From contig JAKAXM010000004.1 of NCBI GenBank assembly GCA_021816625.1, forward strand, positions 62,001 to 126,000: a stretch of 64,000 nt of DNA. Direction: 5' to 3'. Source of the DNA: Pseudomonadota bacterium. Lineage in GTDB: Bacteria > Pseudomonadota > Gammaproteobacteria > Acidiferrobacterales > Acidiferrobacteraceae. Shown piece after piece: positions 26,677 through 35,236 of this stretch. A model generated the notes under the pieces. It was not told the DNA's origin. It did not search any database and was given only the letters and a program-made list of their open reading frames with translations. The first letter of the stretch is position 1. Each line of letters begins with the position of its first letter. Both the position numbers and the translations under genes were made by a program.

Positions 26677-27468
26677 TTGTCGAATAGAGGTATGGTCATG
26701 GGTGTAAGGACGGCGAGCGGGAGCAGGTATCTGACCGTGATCACGGTTCTCGGGGTGGCGTGCGCGGTCGCGGTGGCGCAGGCGGGGACCTTGACGAGCC
26801 GCGATGTAGGGGCGGTGATGGGCGCAACGCCCCTGTCGGCCCGCACGCTCGCTACCTTGCGCGGCCGCTACGTGGCGACCGACGGTGTCGTCTACTTCGG
26901 TCTCGAACTCGTAAGCCGCTGGACGCAGGCCAATGGCTCGGGGCTTACCGTTGGTACCAATGTCAATCTCGGTATCCAGGGCGACGGCCGTCCCGCGCTT
27001 ACGGTTGGCAGCTTTGCCCATGAAACCGGCGGCCGCGGCAGCCCGCAAGGTCCTTCCGCTGGCACTATTACGGGTAACCCCATTGCCGGGGTCGATGGCA
27101 TAGGCCAAGGTATACAGACCACTGGCAACGACAATGTCATCAAAAATACCGCCGTGATTAACCTCGGCGCCGGAGCGACCGGGACCTCGGGTCACACCAA
27201 CGGTCCGCGCGACATCTCGGTTGCCACCGCAGGCGGCGAGGGCCAAGTCGCCTTCAACCCAAGCGGCGTTACGATCGCCATCGCGGTTCCTGGCCAAGGC
27301 CTGATTCAACAGACACTAGGCACCCAAGGTCTGGGGCAGAGTGCCCAGGTGCTATCGAGCGCCAATACCGTTTTGAATCAGATGAGTCTGAACGTGGGCT
27401 TCGGTAATGCCGGCGGGTTTTCCGCGGCACAGCTGGGCGCCATCCTGGGGACCTTGAAAGGTCTCTAG
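26677..27468 (+). CDS. Secreted Gly-rich protein of unknown function
   Basis: Up to 263 residues. The start is unsure: 26677 follows the peptidase stop by 3 bp, and the ATG at 26698 (MGVRTASGSRYL) gives a more normal signal peptide (YLTVITVLGVACAVAVAQA). After it come TLRGRYVATDGVVYFGLELVSRW, a GLTVGTNVNL segment, a Gly/Thr/Asn-rich middle (NDNVIKNTAVINLGAGATG) and a C-terminus with SANTVLNQMSLNVGFGNAGG, which echoes the subunit repeats. Probably an accessory or minor component of the same fibre. I do not recognise an established domain. Confidence 0.65.
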   Translation: MSNRGMVMGVRTASGSRYLTVITVLGVACAVAVAQAGTLTSRDVGAVMGATPLSARTLATLRGRYVATDGVVYFGLELVSRWTQANGSGLTVGTNVNLGIQGDGRPALTVGSFAHETGGRGSPQGPSAGTITGNPIAGVDGIGQGIQTTGNDNVIKNTAVINLGAGATGTSGHTNGPRDISVATAGGEGQVAFNPSGVTIAIAVPGQGLIQQTLGTQGLGQSAQVLSSANTVLNQMSLNVGFGNAGGFSAAQLGAILGTLKGL

Positions 27469-27552
27469 CATCGTCAGGTCATGGGGGAGGGGGCCGATTC
27501 GCCCGGCGAGGCGGACGGCATCGATGGTTAACGAGCGATCCAGGTTTGCGTC

Positions 27553-28767
27553 ATGTCGTATCAAGCGGTGGGGGAAGGGATGGCGCAGGTGCCCCGTAGG
27601 GCCCCTGCAGCGCCCGTGCGGTCGCCGGCTCCGGTAATGCTGATCACCGGGACCCGGCCGGACATCATAAAGACAGCGAGCGTCGTTCATGCCCTGGCCC
27701 AGGCGCGATGCGCGTCGTCGGTCGTACACAGCGGGCAGCATGCCGACGGTATCTCCGAGCTCTATCGCTTTTTCGAGCTCGCGCCTGCCGCGAGCATCGA
27801 TCTCGGCCCACGGGGTCCGCAGCTCGCCGATCTCACGGCGCGCCTGCTCGCCGGCCTCGATCCGATTGTGGCGCAGCTACGGCCCGCGATACTGGTCGTG
27901 CAGGGCGATACCACAACGGCCCTGGCCGGCGCCCTGCTCGGTTTCTACCATCGCATCCCGGTGGCCCACATCGAAGCCGGTCTGCGCTCCGGGGACCCGG
28001 GCGAACCTTTTCCGGAGGAGGTCAATCGCCAACTGATAACGCGGCTGGCCGCCTGGCATTTCGCGCCTACGCCGCTTGCCGTCGCCTGCCTGCGTAAGGA
28101 GGGCGTACCCTTGAAAGCGATCACCATGACTGGCAATACGGTCGTGGATGCGGCCTTGTTCGGTTATCGGCGCCTGGCCGCCGGCACCGCCGCGGCGGCC
28201 CCGGCGGTCCGCCGCATCCTCGTCACGGCCCACCGTCGCGAAAACTGGGGCGCTGGGATCGCGGCGATTGGCGCGGGCCTGTGTCAGGTGATCGAGCGGT
28301 TCCCGGATGTCGAAGTCCTCTGGCTACGACACCCCAATCCCGAGGTGGCCGGCGCGGTTGACGCGATTGCGCGCCAGGCGCCGGCCCATGTGCGCGGCCG
28401 TCTTCATATCGCGGCCCCGCTCAGCTATCCCGACATGCTGCAAGCCTTACGGGACGCCTGGCTGGTCGTGACCGACTCTGGGGGGTTACAGGAAGAGGCC
28501 GTGACGGCGCGGGTCCCGGTCCTCATTGCTCGGCGTCAGACCGAGCGACCCGAGGTCGTGCACTGCGGGGCCGGCCACTTGATTGGGGCAGACGCGCGTC
28601 GCCTCGTGACCGAGATCTCCCGTCTCTACCACGCGCCCGACAAATGGGAGGCCATGCGTCCGGCCCAGTCGCCGTTCGGTGACGGCACAGCCGGCCAGCG
28701 GATCGCGACCGTGCTCGCGAGATTCCTGCAGACACGTCCCGCGCGCGGTCGAAGGGCGGCCTCATGA
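27553..28767 (+). CDS. wecB: UDP-N-acetylglucosamine 2-epimerase (non-hydrolysing)
   Basis: 404 residues. MLITGTRPDIIKTASVVHAL, SGQHADGISELYRFF, VVQGDTTTALAGALL, VAHIEAGLRSGDPGEPFPEEVNRQL and a SGGLQEEAV segment are the family landmarks. It converts UDP-GlcNAc to UDP-ManNAc, a precursor for surface polysaccharides. No UDP-ManNAc dehydrogenase follows, so the sugar may be used as ManNAc. The first 28 residues are not conserved; the exact start is uncertain. It overlaps the next gene by 4 bp, linking it to the glycan part of the block. Confidence 0.92.
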   Translation: MSYQAVGEGMAQVPRRAPAAPVRSPAPVMLITGTRPDIIKTASVVHALAQARCASSVVHSGQHADGISELYRFFELAPAASIDLGPRGPQLADLTARLLAGLDPIVAQLRPAILVVQGDTTTALAGALLGFYHRIPVAHIEAGLRSGDPGEPFPEEVNRQLITRLAAWHFAPTPLAVACLRKEGVPLKAITMTGNTVVDAALFGYRRLAAGTAAAAPAVRRILVTAHRRENWGAGIAAIGAGLCQVIERFPDVEVLWLRHPNPEVAGAVDAIARQAPAHVRGRLHIAAPLSYPDMLQALRDAWLVVTDSGGLQEEAVTARVPVLIARRQTERPEVVHCGAGHLIGADARRLVTEISRLYHAPDKWEAMRPAQSPFGDGTAGQRIATVLARFLQTRPARGRRAAS

Positions 28768-29537
28768 GGCGGATATGGCATACGGCACTGGCCGCCGCCG
28801 GCCTCATGATTGCGCCCTTGGTCGCGTATGCCCATGGGTGGGTGGGCGCCGGTGGATCCTTTTATGCCCTGACCCAGGGCTATGGCCATTTCGAGGGTAT
28901 CTACGCGCGCGGGGTCTTCGGGGAAGGATCCGACACGATCTGGAACTGGGAGGCCGACCACGGACGGATTTTTGGTTATGAAGAAAACTATGGCGTTTTC
29001 GGGGTCACCCAGACGTTCACATCTCGCTGGTACGGATATGCGAGCCTCGCCGCCAGCACCAACTCCGATGTAGTCCCGAGCCAGCGCATCGACGCGAGCC
29101 TCTCGTATAAGGCTTGGCCCGATAAGCGTCTGGTTGCGACCGCGGGCTATACAGGGATTGCCTTTCGCGATGGCCATCGTGACCACGGTTACTGGTTCAA
29201 TGTTACCGGCTATCTGCCGGATCGTTGGGTCGCCATGGCGGGTCACGGCTGGACCTTCAGTGACCCGGGTGCGGTCCTCGCGCAGCGCAGTTTCGTGGCC
29301 GCAGGCTACCAGCACAGTGGACATATGGAGGCCACGGTGCGTTATGGTTGGGGGGCCGAGGCCTATCTGCCGATCGGTCCGCAGCTCGCCCTCGTGGATT
29401 TCCATAGCCATACCCTGGCCTTCACCTGGCGTCAGTGGCTGGGGCGCCATTTTGGCACGGACGTCTATCTGGAGCGCTTCACGAGTCCCTATTACCAGCA
29501 GACGGGAGGAGCGATCGGTGTCTTCTATCATTTCTGA
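28764..29537 (+). CDS. YaiO-family outer-membrane beta-barrel protein
   Basis: 257 residues. Signal peptide ending APLVAYA, then alternating aromatic strands such as GGSFYALTQGYGHFEGIYA and RWYGYASLAASTNSD, ending with Phe (GVFYHF), the barrel C-terminal signature. The spacing and the WNWEADHGRIFGYEENYGVFG region match the YaiO family, which occurs beside PgaC-like glycosyltransferases. Likely helps export or anchor the polysaccharide. Overlaps the next gene by 20 bp. Confidence 0.78.
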   Translation: MRRIWHTALAAAGLMIAPLVAYAHGWVGAGGSFYALTQGYGHFEGIYARGVFGEGSDTIWNWEADHGRIFGYEENYGVFGVTQTFTSRWYGYASLAASTNSDVVPSQRIDASLSYKAWPDKRLVATAGYTGIAFRDGHRDHGYWFNVTGYLPDRWVAMAGHGWTFSDPGAVLAQRSFVAAGYQHSGHMEATVRYGWGAEAYLPIGPQLALVDFHSHTLAFTWRQWLGRHFGTDVYLERFTSPYYQQTGGAIGVFYHF

Positions 29538-30327
29538 AAAGACCGGCGACATCCAGGAGGCGGCCCGCCGGGCCGGCTGGCGGGGCGGCACCATTCTGGC
29601 TCATCGTGGCTTGCGGATCATGCCACATGAGCATTGGCAGCTGCGGATCTCCCTCCTTCTTGGGCCGGTAGCGGCGCTCGCCGTGCTCGCCGCGATGCCG
29701 CGCGTCATAGTGCCATTTTGGAACGCCGTCGAGCGTCTTTTGTGCGGCGCGCTTACGCCCGCCGTGGCGGTGGTCACCAAGCCCTATACCCTGCCCTGGC
29801 ACATGGTGCTCGCGATCGCGGTGCCACGTCTGGCGGCGGCAGGCCCGGGGCCTGCCGCCTGGCCTGTGGTTATGATACTCGCGGCCCTGGCGCTTTTGAC
29901 AGGCTATCTCTTGCGCCGCCGTTATCTACCCTTGGCGCTCGCGCTCTTTACGCTCGCCATCGTAGTGCTCATCGGGGCGCTTGCGTTTACACCGGTGCTT
30001 GCTCCCTTTCCTTATGTCTTGACCCGCTATACCCAGTCCATGCTGCTCATGGGGCTTGTGCTCATGTTCGTGACCCCCCTCATGCTCATGGTGATCTATT
30101 ATCCGCTCGATTTCAGTTTCCCAAAGAAGCTCGTCTTGACCGCCCTGTGCGTGGTGTGGCTGGCCGTGGCGCTGCCTTGCCAGTACTGTCTACAGGCCGT
30201 GGTGGTACACGATCTCGGCCTCATGGCCTTGCCCACCCTGTTTCTACTCACCGGTCTTTTGCTGGACATCATGGGGCTCGTCGCCCTCTATTCCTGGGGC
30301 ATGAGCTGGAGGTTGCGCGATGAATGA
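29518..30327 (+). CDS. Inner-membrane protein with about six helices, unknown
   Basis: The ORF track begins this frame at 29134, but a GTG at 29518 with GGGAGGAG just upstream gives 269 residues and avoids a long overlap. After a polar N-terminus (to about residue 45) come helices at LLLGPVAALAVLAAM, MVLAIAVPRLAAA, VVMILAALALLTGYLL, LALFTLAIVVLIGALAF, MLLMGLVLMFVTPLMLMVIY, VLTALCVVWLAVAL and LPTLFLLTGLLLDIMG. No recognised motif. Locked between the barrel and the glycosyltransferase by overlaps of 20 and 8 bp, so probably part of the polysaccharide synthesis or export machine. Confidence 0.65.
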   Translation: MSSIISEKTGDIQEAARRAGWRGGTILAHRGLRIMPHEHWQLRISLLLGPVAALAVLAAMPRVIVPFWNAVERLLCGALTPAVAVVTKPYTLPWHMVLAIAVPRLAAAGPGPAAWPVVMILAALALLTGYLLRRRYLPLALALFTLAIVVLIGALAFTPVLAPFPYVLTRYTQSMLLMGLVLMFVTPLMLMVIYYPLDFSFPKKLVLTALCVVWLAVALPCQYCLQAVVVHDLGLMALPTLFLLTGLLLDIMGLVALYSWGMSWRLRDE

Positions 30328-31657
30328 CCAGGTTCACCATCTGGCGCCGGCGCTCGCGGCCCACGCAAGATTGATCGCAGTTTTGCAGCCGGTGGCCATC
30401 GTCATTATCGTATTTGTATTGATCTATGCCGTGCGCCATCTGTTCTTTACTTTGAATCGGCTGTTCGGTAGGCAGCGGCACCCCTATATCAACATTACCC
30501 AGGCCGATTGGCCTCCCGCCACCATCGTCATCCCCGCCCACAACGAGCAACAGGTCATAGCGCAGATCCTCGAGCGGGTGGTCAACGTTGACTATCCGCG
30601 CGACCGCCTCGCCATCGTCTGTATCGACGACCGGTCCACGGACGCGACACCCACCCTGCTCGATCGGTTCGCCGCCCGTTTTCCTGGCCGCGTAACGGTC
30701 ATACATCGTCCCGCCGACGCCTTGCCCGGCAAAGCAGCGGCCTTGGTCGATGCGACTGATATCATAACGAGCGATATAGCGCTCATATTCGACGCCGACT
30801 ATCTACCCGGGCCCGGTCTTGTGAAGCAACTCGTCGCCCCTTTCTTCGATCCCGAGGTGGGGGGTGTGATGGGGCGCGTCGTTCCGTTCAACAGCGACAG
30901 CAATCTGCTCACCCACCTGCTCGAATTGGAGCGGGCCGGTGGCTATCAGGTCGATCAGCAAGCGCGCTCGAACCTGCGCCTCATCCCGCAGTTCGGCGGC
31001 ACGGTAGGTGGCGTCCGCATGACGGCCTTGCGGCAAGTGGGCGGTTGGAATCCCTATGCGCTCGCCGAAGATACGGACATCACCTATCGTCTGGCGATCG
31101 CCGGCTGGAAGATCGCCTATCAGAATCGTTCCGAATGTTACGAGGAAGTGGTCGAGACCTGGCAAGCCCGTTACCGCCAGCTCCTGCGCTGGTCACGCGG
31201 GCATAATCAGGTATTTTTCCGCCATGGACTTGCCCTGCTGCGCTCTCCTCATATGACGCGCCGCCAGCGCTGGGACGGGGCGATGCTACTTGGCATCTAT
31301 GCTATGGCGCCTGTGTTGCTCACCGGCTGGCTTGTCTTGTACCTCTTGTGGCTCTGTGGGGATAACGGCAGCGGCTTACTGCTCATGCTCGCAGTCGTGA
31401 GTTACGGCACCTTCGGCAACGCCGCGGCCTTCTACGAGATCGCAACGGCTTTGCGTCTCGACGGCGAGCGGCAAAAGGTCAAAGGCGTGCCGCTCATACT
31501 CGTCGGGTTTTTCGTATCGACGTACGCGGCCACAGCTGGCTTTCTTGCGGCCTTGGGGGACGTCCTGCGGCCCGGACGAGTCAACTGGACCAAGACGCCC
31601 CGCTACCGTGCACCCAGCGGCCAATCCGGCGGCGCGACCGCCCCGACACGTCCCTAA
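30320..31657 (+). CDS. Family 2 glycosyltransferase, PgaC-like polysaccharide synthase
   Basis: 445 residues. N-terminal membrane helix, then the GT2 domain: ATIVIPAHNEQQVI, VCIDDRSTDATP, IFDADYLPGPG (DxD), ALAEDTDITYRL (ED) and QLLRWSRGHNQ (the QxxRW motif of processive synthases). C-terminal helices form the polymer pore. Closest in layout to poly-N-acetylglucosamine synthase PgaC and related processive enzymes. With WecB nearby the substrate may be UDP-ManNAc or UDP-GlcNAc; the sequence cannot decide. Confidence 0.88.
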   Translation: MNDQVHHLAPALAAHARLIAVLQPVAIVIIVFVLIYAVRHLFFTLNRLFGRQRHPYINITQADWPPATIVIPAHNEQQVIAQILERVVNVDYPRDRLAIVCIDDRSTDATPTLLDRFAARFPGRVTVIHRPADALPGKAAALVDATDIITSDIALIFDADYLPGPGLVKQLVAPFFDPEVGGVMGRVVPFNSDSNLLTHLLELERAGGYQVDQQARSNLRLIPQFGGTVGGVRMTALRQVGGWNPYALAEDTDITYRLAIAGWKIAYQNRSECYEEVVETWQARYRQLLRWSRGHNQVFFRHGLALLRSPHMTRRQRWDGAMLLGIYAMAPVLLTGWLVLYLLWLCGDNGSGLLLMLAVVSYGTFGNAAAFYEIATALRLDGERQKVKGVPLILVGFFVSTYAATAGFLAALGDVLRPGRVNWTKTPRYRAPSGQSGGATAPTRP

Positions 31658-31666
31658 GGAGATCTC

Positions 31667-32629
31667 GTGCTGATCTTGCTCCTTATTACCACCGCGCTCT
31701 TTGCCTTACCCCTGGCCCCAACCGCCGGCCTCTTCCTATGGCGGCGCCATGCCTTGGGCCCGCCGCAACTCTCCGAGGGGGCCTATACCCCCGACCACTT
31801 TGCGCGCACCCTCATAGGCAAGCTGCGCAGTCATTTACCTATTCTTGACGGCGCGCGCCCCCTTATCCAAGAACATCGTCTCGACGGCGAACCTTTGCTC
31901 GTCGTTCCGTCGACTGTGCACCGGATCGGATCAGATTGCATCAAAACGATGACCTACGCGCTTGGCGATATCACGCTCCCGGCGTCGCTGTCGTTCAAAA
32001 AGGAAGTCGCGGCAGAAGGTTCATTGCGATCCGGAGAAAACGGCCGTTATCGCGTGCTTTATTCTGCCGATATCTTGCATCTCGCCAAAAATTCCACGAT
32101 CATTCGCTGGTGCCACGCGGGTCGACAGCTCGTCATAGACGGTGGCGCGCAGATATTGGGGCGAGCCACTGCGAATGTACGGATGATCGTGGCGGCGCCC
32201 TGCATGTTCACATCCCTGACCGCCCCGGAGATCGTTATCGGCGACGGCGGGGAGGCACTGCCCGCGGAGGCCGGGGCCGGCGCGTTGGAGGTTTGGGTGG
32301 AGGAGGAGCGGGTTGTGCAGGGCGACCTCGCCCTGCCGGCCAACAGTCGTCACCGGGGATCCCTCAAGGCGCACGGTCGGCTACTCATCGGGGCCGACAG
32401 CATCGTGACAGGCGGACTTGTCTGTGACGGCGACATCTCGATAGGGCCGCGGTGCCGGATATGGGGTCCAGTGGTCGCCGACGGTGCGATAGAGATAGCC
32501 GGCGGCTGCGTCATCGGACGGCCAGGACGGCCGGCCTCGGTCGCCGGGGCGTCTGTCAGCGTGGTGACGCCGGGGCTTGTGTACGGCGCCGTGCACGCGA
32601 GTCATAGCGGCATAATATCTAATACATAA
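31667..32629 (+). CDS. Membrane-anchored bactofilin-like protein
   Basis: 320 residues from a GTG with taaggagatctc just upstream. One N-terminal helix (LILLLITTALFALPLAP), then a long region rich in beta strands and ending with regular short turns: LKAHGRLLIGADSIVTGG, LVCDGDISIGPRCRIWG, PVVADGAIEIAGGCVIG. That pattern resembles bactofilins (polymer-forming cytoskeletal proteins), a right-handed beta helix. No catalytic motif. It may scaffold the synthase in the membrane. Directly follows the glycosyltransferase (9 bp). Confidence 0.6.
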   Translation: MLILLLITTALFALPLAPTAGLFLWRRHALGPPQLSEGAYTPDHFARTLIGKLRSHLPILDGARPLIQEHRLDGEPLLVVPSTVHRIGSDCIKTMTYALGDITLPASLSFKKEVAAEGSLRSGENGRYRVLYSADILHLAKNSTIIRWCHAGRQLVIDGGAQILGRATANVRMIVAAPCMFTSLTAPEIVIGDGGEALPAEAGAGALEVWVEEERVVQGDLALPANSRHRGSLKAHGRLLIGADSIVTGGLVCDGDISIGPRCRIWGPVVADGAIEIAGGCVIGRPGRPASVAGASVSVVTPGLVYGAVHASHSGIISNT

Positions 32630-32631
32630 TA

Positions 32632-32700
32632 TTATAATAAACTTCTTAATAAGATAGGCCGCATACCGGCCCGTTCCGATAGTCAACCGATACGAAGGAG
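32632..32700 (+). promoter_or_regulatory. AT-rich promoter-like segment before the second barrel gene
   Basis: A marked AT-rich island (cataatattataataaac) with a perfect TATAAT at 32633-32638, unlike the surrounding GC-rich DNA. A clear -35 box at good spacing is not evident. It could provide a separate sigma-70 promoter for the barrel and regulator genes. A strong ribosome site (gaaggag) follows at about 32694. Confidence 0.4.
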
Positions 32701-32707
32701 CACGATC

Positions 32708-33772
32708 GTGCGCCCATGGCCTTATCGCACTGCCTCGGTGGCCCTGCTGCTGACGGGCGTCTTCGGGCGACCCGTCGTTGCGCATGCCGCCACGGCCCTC
32801 GGGGTGGAACATAAGCCCGGAACCCAGGAAAGCGTACAGGCGGTGTATCGCCAGCAAAACGCGCTCTTCAAGGCCGGCCAGATCATCCTGCAGCCCGGCG
32901 TGAGCTACGCGTACTCCGATAGCAACGCGCTGACCTTGAATGGTTTTCTCGCCCTGGGGGCGATCTTTCTCGGTCAGATCAATGTGAGTAAGGTGCAGAG
33001 CAATATCGAGACCTTGTCGCTCCAGGCGAGCTACGCGCCGACCAATCGGATGGAGTTGTCGGCGACCGTGCCCTATCTCGCGCGCCAGAGCAGCTACGAG
33101 TCCGTGGGCGTCAATGGGTCCAGCCTGCAGGCGAGCCAACAGGACGTAACCAACAAAGGCCAGATCGGCGACGCGAGCGTCGCCCTCTACTACCAGCTCG
33201 CCGGGGATAGCCGCGGTGGGGCAACGATCTGGAATTTGACCGCCAAAGGCCCAACGGGACGCAGCCCCTATGGCATCCCGGTGGTGACGCAGCCGCAAAA
33301 CAACAACCTAAGTTACCCGACATCGCTGCCGACCGGCAACGGCGTGTGGGCCGTTTCGACGGGCTTGTCGTTCATTCAGTCGCTAAGCCCGGCCATTCTG
33401 TTCGGAAGCCTGAGCTATACCTACAACATACCGCGGAATTTCGGGAATATATCGAGTACGACGACCCCGCAGTCCGGTGCCGTCGCGCCCGGCAACTCGT
33501 TTAGCTTAGGAGGCGGCACGGCCTTCGCCTTGAACCAGCGAATAAGCCTTACGCTGTCCATGGATGAGACCTTTATCGCGGCGACCCAGATCAAACCGCA
33601 GGGTGGAAGCTGGCAGACGGTGGTCGGCAGTAGCGGCAACGCCGCGGTTTTAAATCTCGGACTGTCCTATGCCCGCAGCCGTCATGTGACGATCGTGACG
33701 AATCTTGCGGTCGGCCTTACCAAAGATGCCCCGAACATCGATCTTAGCTTCACTATGCCGACGTCGTTCTAG
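32708..33772 (+). CDS. Outer-membrane beta-barrel protein, possible fibre or glycan exporter
   Basis: 354 residues from a GTG start. Signal peptide ending AHA. The mature part shows repeated amphipathic strands (IILQPGVSYAYSDSN, IETLSLQASYAPTNRMELSATVPYL, LFGSLSYTYNIPRNF, VLNLGLSYARSRHVTIVTNLAVGLT) and ends LSFTMPTSF with a terminal Phe. It resembles barrels annotated as transporter or phenol-degradation meta-pathway-like proteins. In Fap operons the export barrel is FapF; here the N-terminal coiled coil of FapF is not obvious. Role in fibre export is inference from location. Confidence 0.75.
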   Translation: MRPWPYRTASVALLLTGVFGRPVVAHAATALGVEHKPGTQESVQAVYRQQNALFKAGQIILQPGVSYAYSDSNALTLNGFLALGAIFLGQINVSKVQSNIETLSLQASYAPTNRMELSATVPYLARQSSYESVGVNGSSLQASQQDVTNKGQIGDASVALYYQLAGDSRGGATIWNLTAKGPTGRSPYGIPVVTQPQNNNLSYPTSLPTGNGVWAVSTGLSFIQSLSPAILFGSLSYTYNIPRNFGNISSTTTPQSGAVAPGNSFSLGGGTAFALNQRISLTLSMDETFIAATQIKPQGGSWQTVVGSSGNAAVLNLGLSYARSRHVTIVTNLAVGLTKDAPNIDLSFTMPTSF

Positions 33773-33798
33773 GGCCGCAGTATTCGAGGGAGGATTCG

Positions 33799-35214
33799 GT
33801 GGCGGCAGAAGAGGTTAAGTACAGCACAGAGAACTTCGGTTTTCGCGGGGCCGCCGTTACGGAGCCGCGTTCGCTGCTCGTCTACTGTCCGACTAAGGCC
33901 CTGCCCTTTCAGGAGGGCGATCTCACGAGCCGGGGCTGGAACGTGACGCGCGTCAATACCTGGGCGGCGGCCCGCGCGCAGGTGGATCGCATGGGTGGGG
34001 GGGTGGGTGTCGTCTGCCTAGGGGACCTCAAGGATCGGGAAGTGGCCGATGCCGAGGCCCTGCTCGGCTATGCCGATAGCCGCTTTCGTTGGATCGCGAT
34101 CGCCGATCTCGCCTTCCTAAAGAGCGCGGTTGCCAATCACCTGATCAGCGAGTGTTGCCTGGATTTCCATATGGTGCCGGTCGATGTCCCGCGGCTTTTG
34201 CACAGCCTCGGGCATGCGCTTGGTATGGCCAATCTGAGCCGCCAGCGGGCCCGCGCACCCGCCGAGAACCGGTTCGAGAAGAACATTGTCGGCAATAGCC
34301 AGGCCATGAAGGCCACCTTTCTGCGTATCACCAAGATCAGCCAGTCCGATGCCCCGGTCTTGATCCAAGGTGAGACCGGTACGGGCAAGGAATTGTGCGC
34401 GCTCGCCATCCACGCCCATTCGGTCCGCGCAACGCGGCCCTTTGTCGCGGTCAATTGCGGCGCGCTTCCCGACAAGCTGATACAGTCCGAGCTCTTCGGG
34501 CATGAAAAGGGCGCCTTTACAGGCGCGCACCAGCGCAAGATCGGACGCATCGAGGCCGCCGAAGGCGGAACGCTGTTTTTAGATGAGATCGGGGATTTGT
34601 CCCTGGACCTCCAGGTCAATTTGCTGCGGGTATTGCAGGATGGGACCTACGAGCGCGTGGGGGGCACGGAGACGCAGCGCGCTGACATCCGTGTCATCGC
34701 CGCGACCCATGTCAATATCGAGAGGGCGGTCGAGGAGAAGCGGTTTCGCGAGGACCTTTATTATCGGCTGAACGTCTTGAATCTCGAGGTCCCCCCGCTG
34801 CGCTCCCGCGAGGGTGATGTCACAGTCCTCGCGCGCCACTGGTTCGACGTCTTTGCCGCAGAAAAAAACCCACAGGTGCGCGGCTTTAGCCGCGATGCCT
34901 TCGTGGCGCTCAGCCAACATCAGTGGCCCGGTAATGTGCGCGAACTCATCAATCGTGTGCGGCGCGCGATGGTCATGTGCGAATACCCGTTGATAGGCCC
35001 CGAGGATCTGGGGCTCGCGTACACGGGTTCCTATCGCGACGTCCCGGTCGAGGAGACGCTAATGGAGGCGCGCGAACGGGCCGAGCGGGAGGCGATCACG
35101 GGCGCCGTCGAAAAGAGCGGCGGCAATCTATCGCGCGCGGCGCGGGCCCTTGGCGTATCGCGCGTCACACTCTATCGTCTGCTCGACAAATACCAGATCC
35201 CCCATCGCGTCTGA
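33799..35214 (+). CDS. Sigma-54-dependent activator, VpsR/FleQ-like
   Basis: 471 residues from a GTG (ribosome site gaggga). N-terminal domain (about 1-145) looks like a VpsR-type receiver without an obvious phosphorylation pocket. Central AAA+ domain: ETGTGKELCALAIH (Walker A), GHEKGAFTGAHQR (sigma-54 contact loop), TLFLDEIGDLSLDLQ (Walker B), QWPGNVRELINRV. C-terminal Fis-type helix-turn-helix: NLSRAARALGVSRVTLYRLLD. VpsR and FleQ activate or repress exopolysaccharide genes and bind cyclic di-GMP. The sigma-54 promoter at 22942 is the natural target in this block. Confidence 0.9.
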   Translation: MAAEEVKYSTENFGFRGAAVTEPRSLLVYCPTKALPFQEGDLTSRGWNVTRVNTWAAARAQVDRMGGGVGVVCLGDLKDREVADAEALLGYADSRFRWIAIADLAFLKSAVANHLISECCLDFHMVPVDVPRLLHSLGHALGMANLSRQRARAPAENRFEKNIVGNSQAMKATFLRITKISQSDAPVLIQGETGTGKELCALAIHAHSVRATRPFVAVNCGALPDKLIQSELFGHEKGAFTGAHQRKIGRIEAAEGGTLFLDEIGDLSLDLQVNLLRVLQDGTYERVGGTETQRADIRVIAATHVNIERAVEEKRFREDLYYRLNVLNLEVPPLRSREGDVTVLARHWFDVFAAEKNPQVRGFSRDAFVALSQHQWPGNVRELINRVRRAMVMCEYPLIGPEDLGLAYTGSYRDVPVEETLMEARERAEREAITGAVEKSGGNLSRAARALGVSRVTLYRLLDKYQIPHRV

Positions 35215-35236
35215 CGGCGCTACCGCTCCGGCGGAT

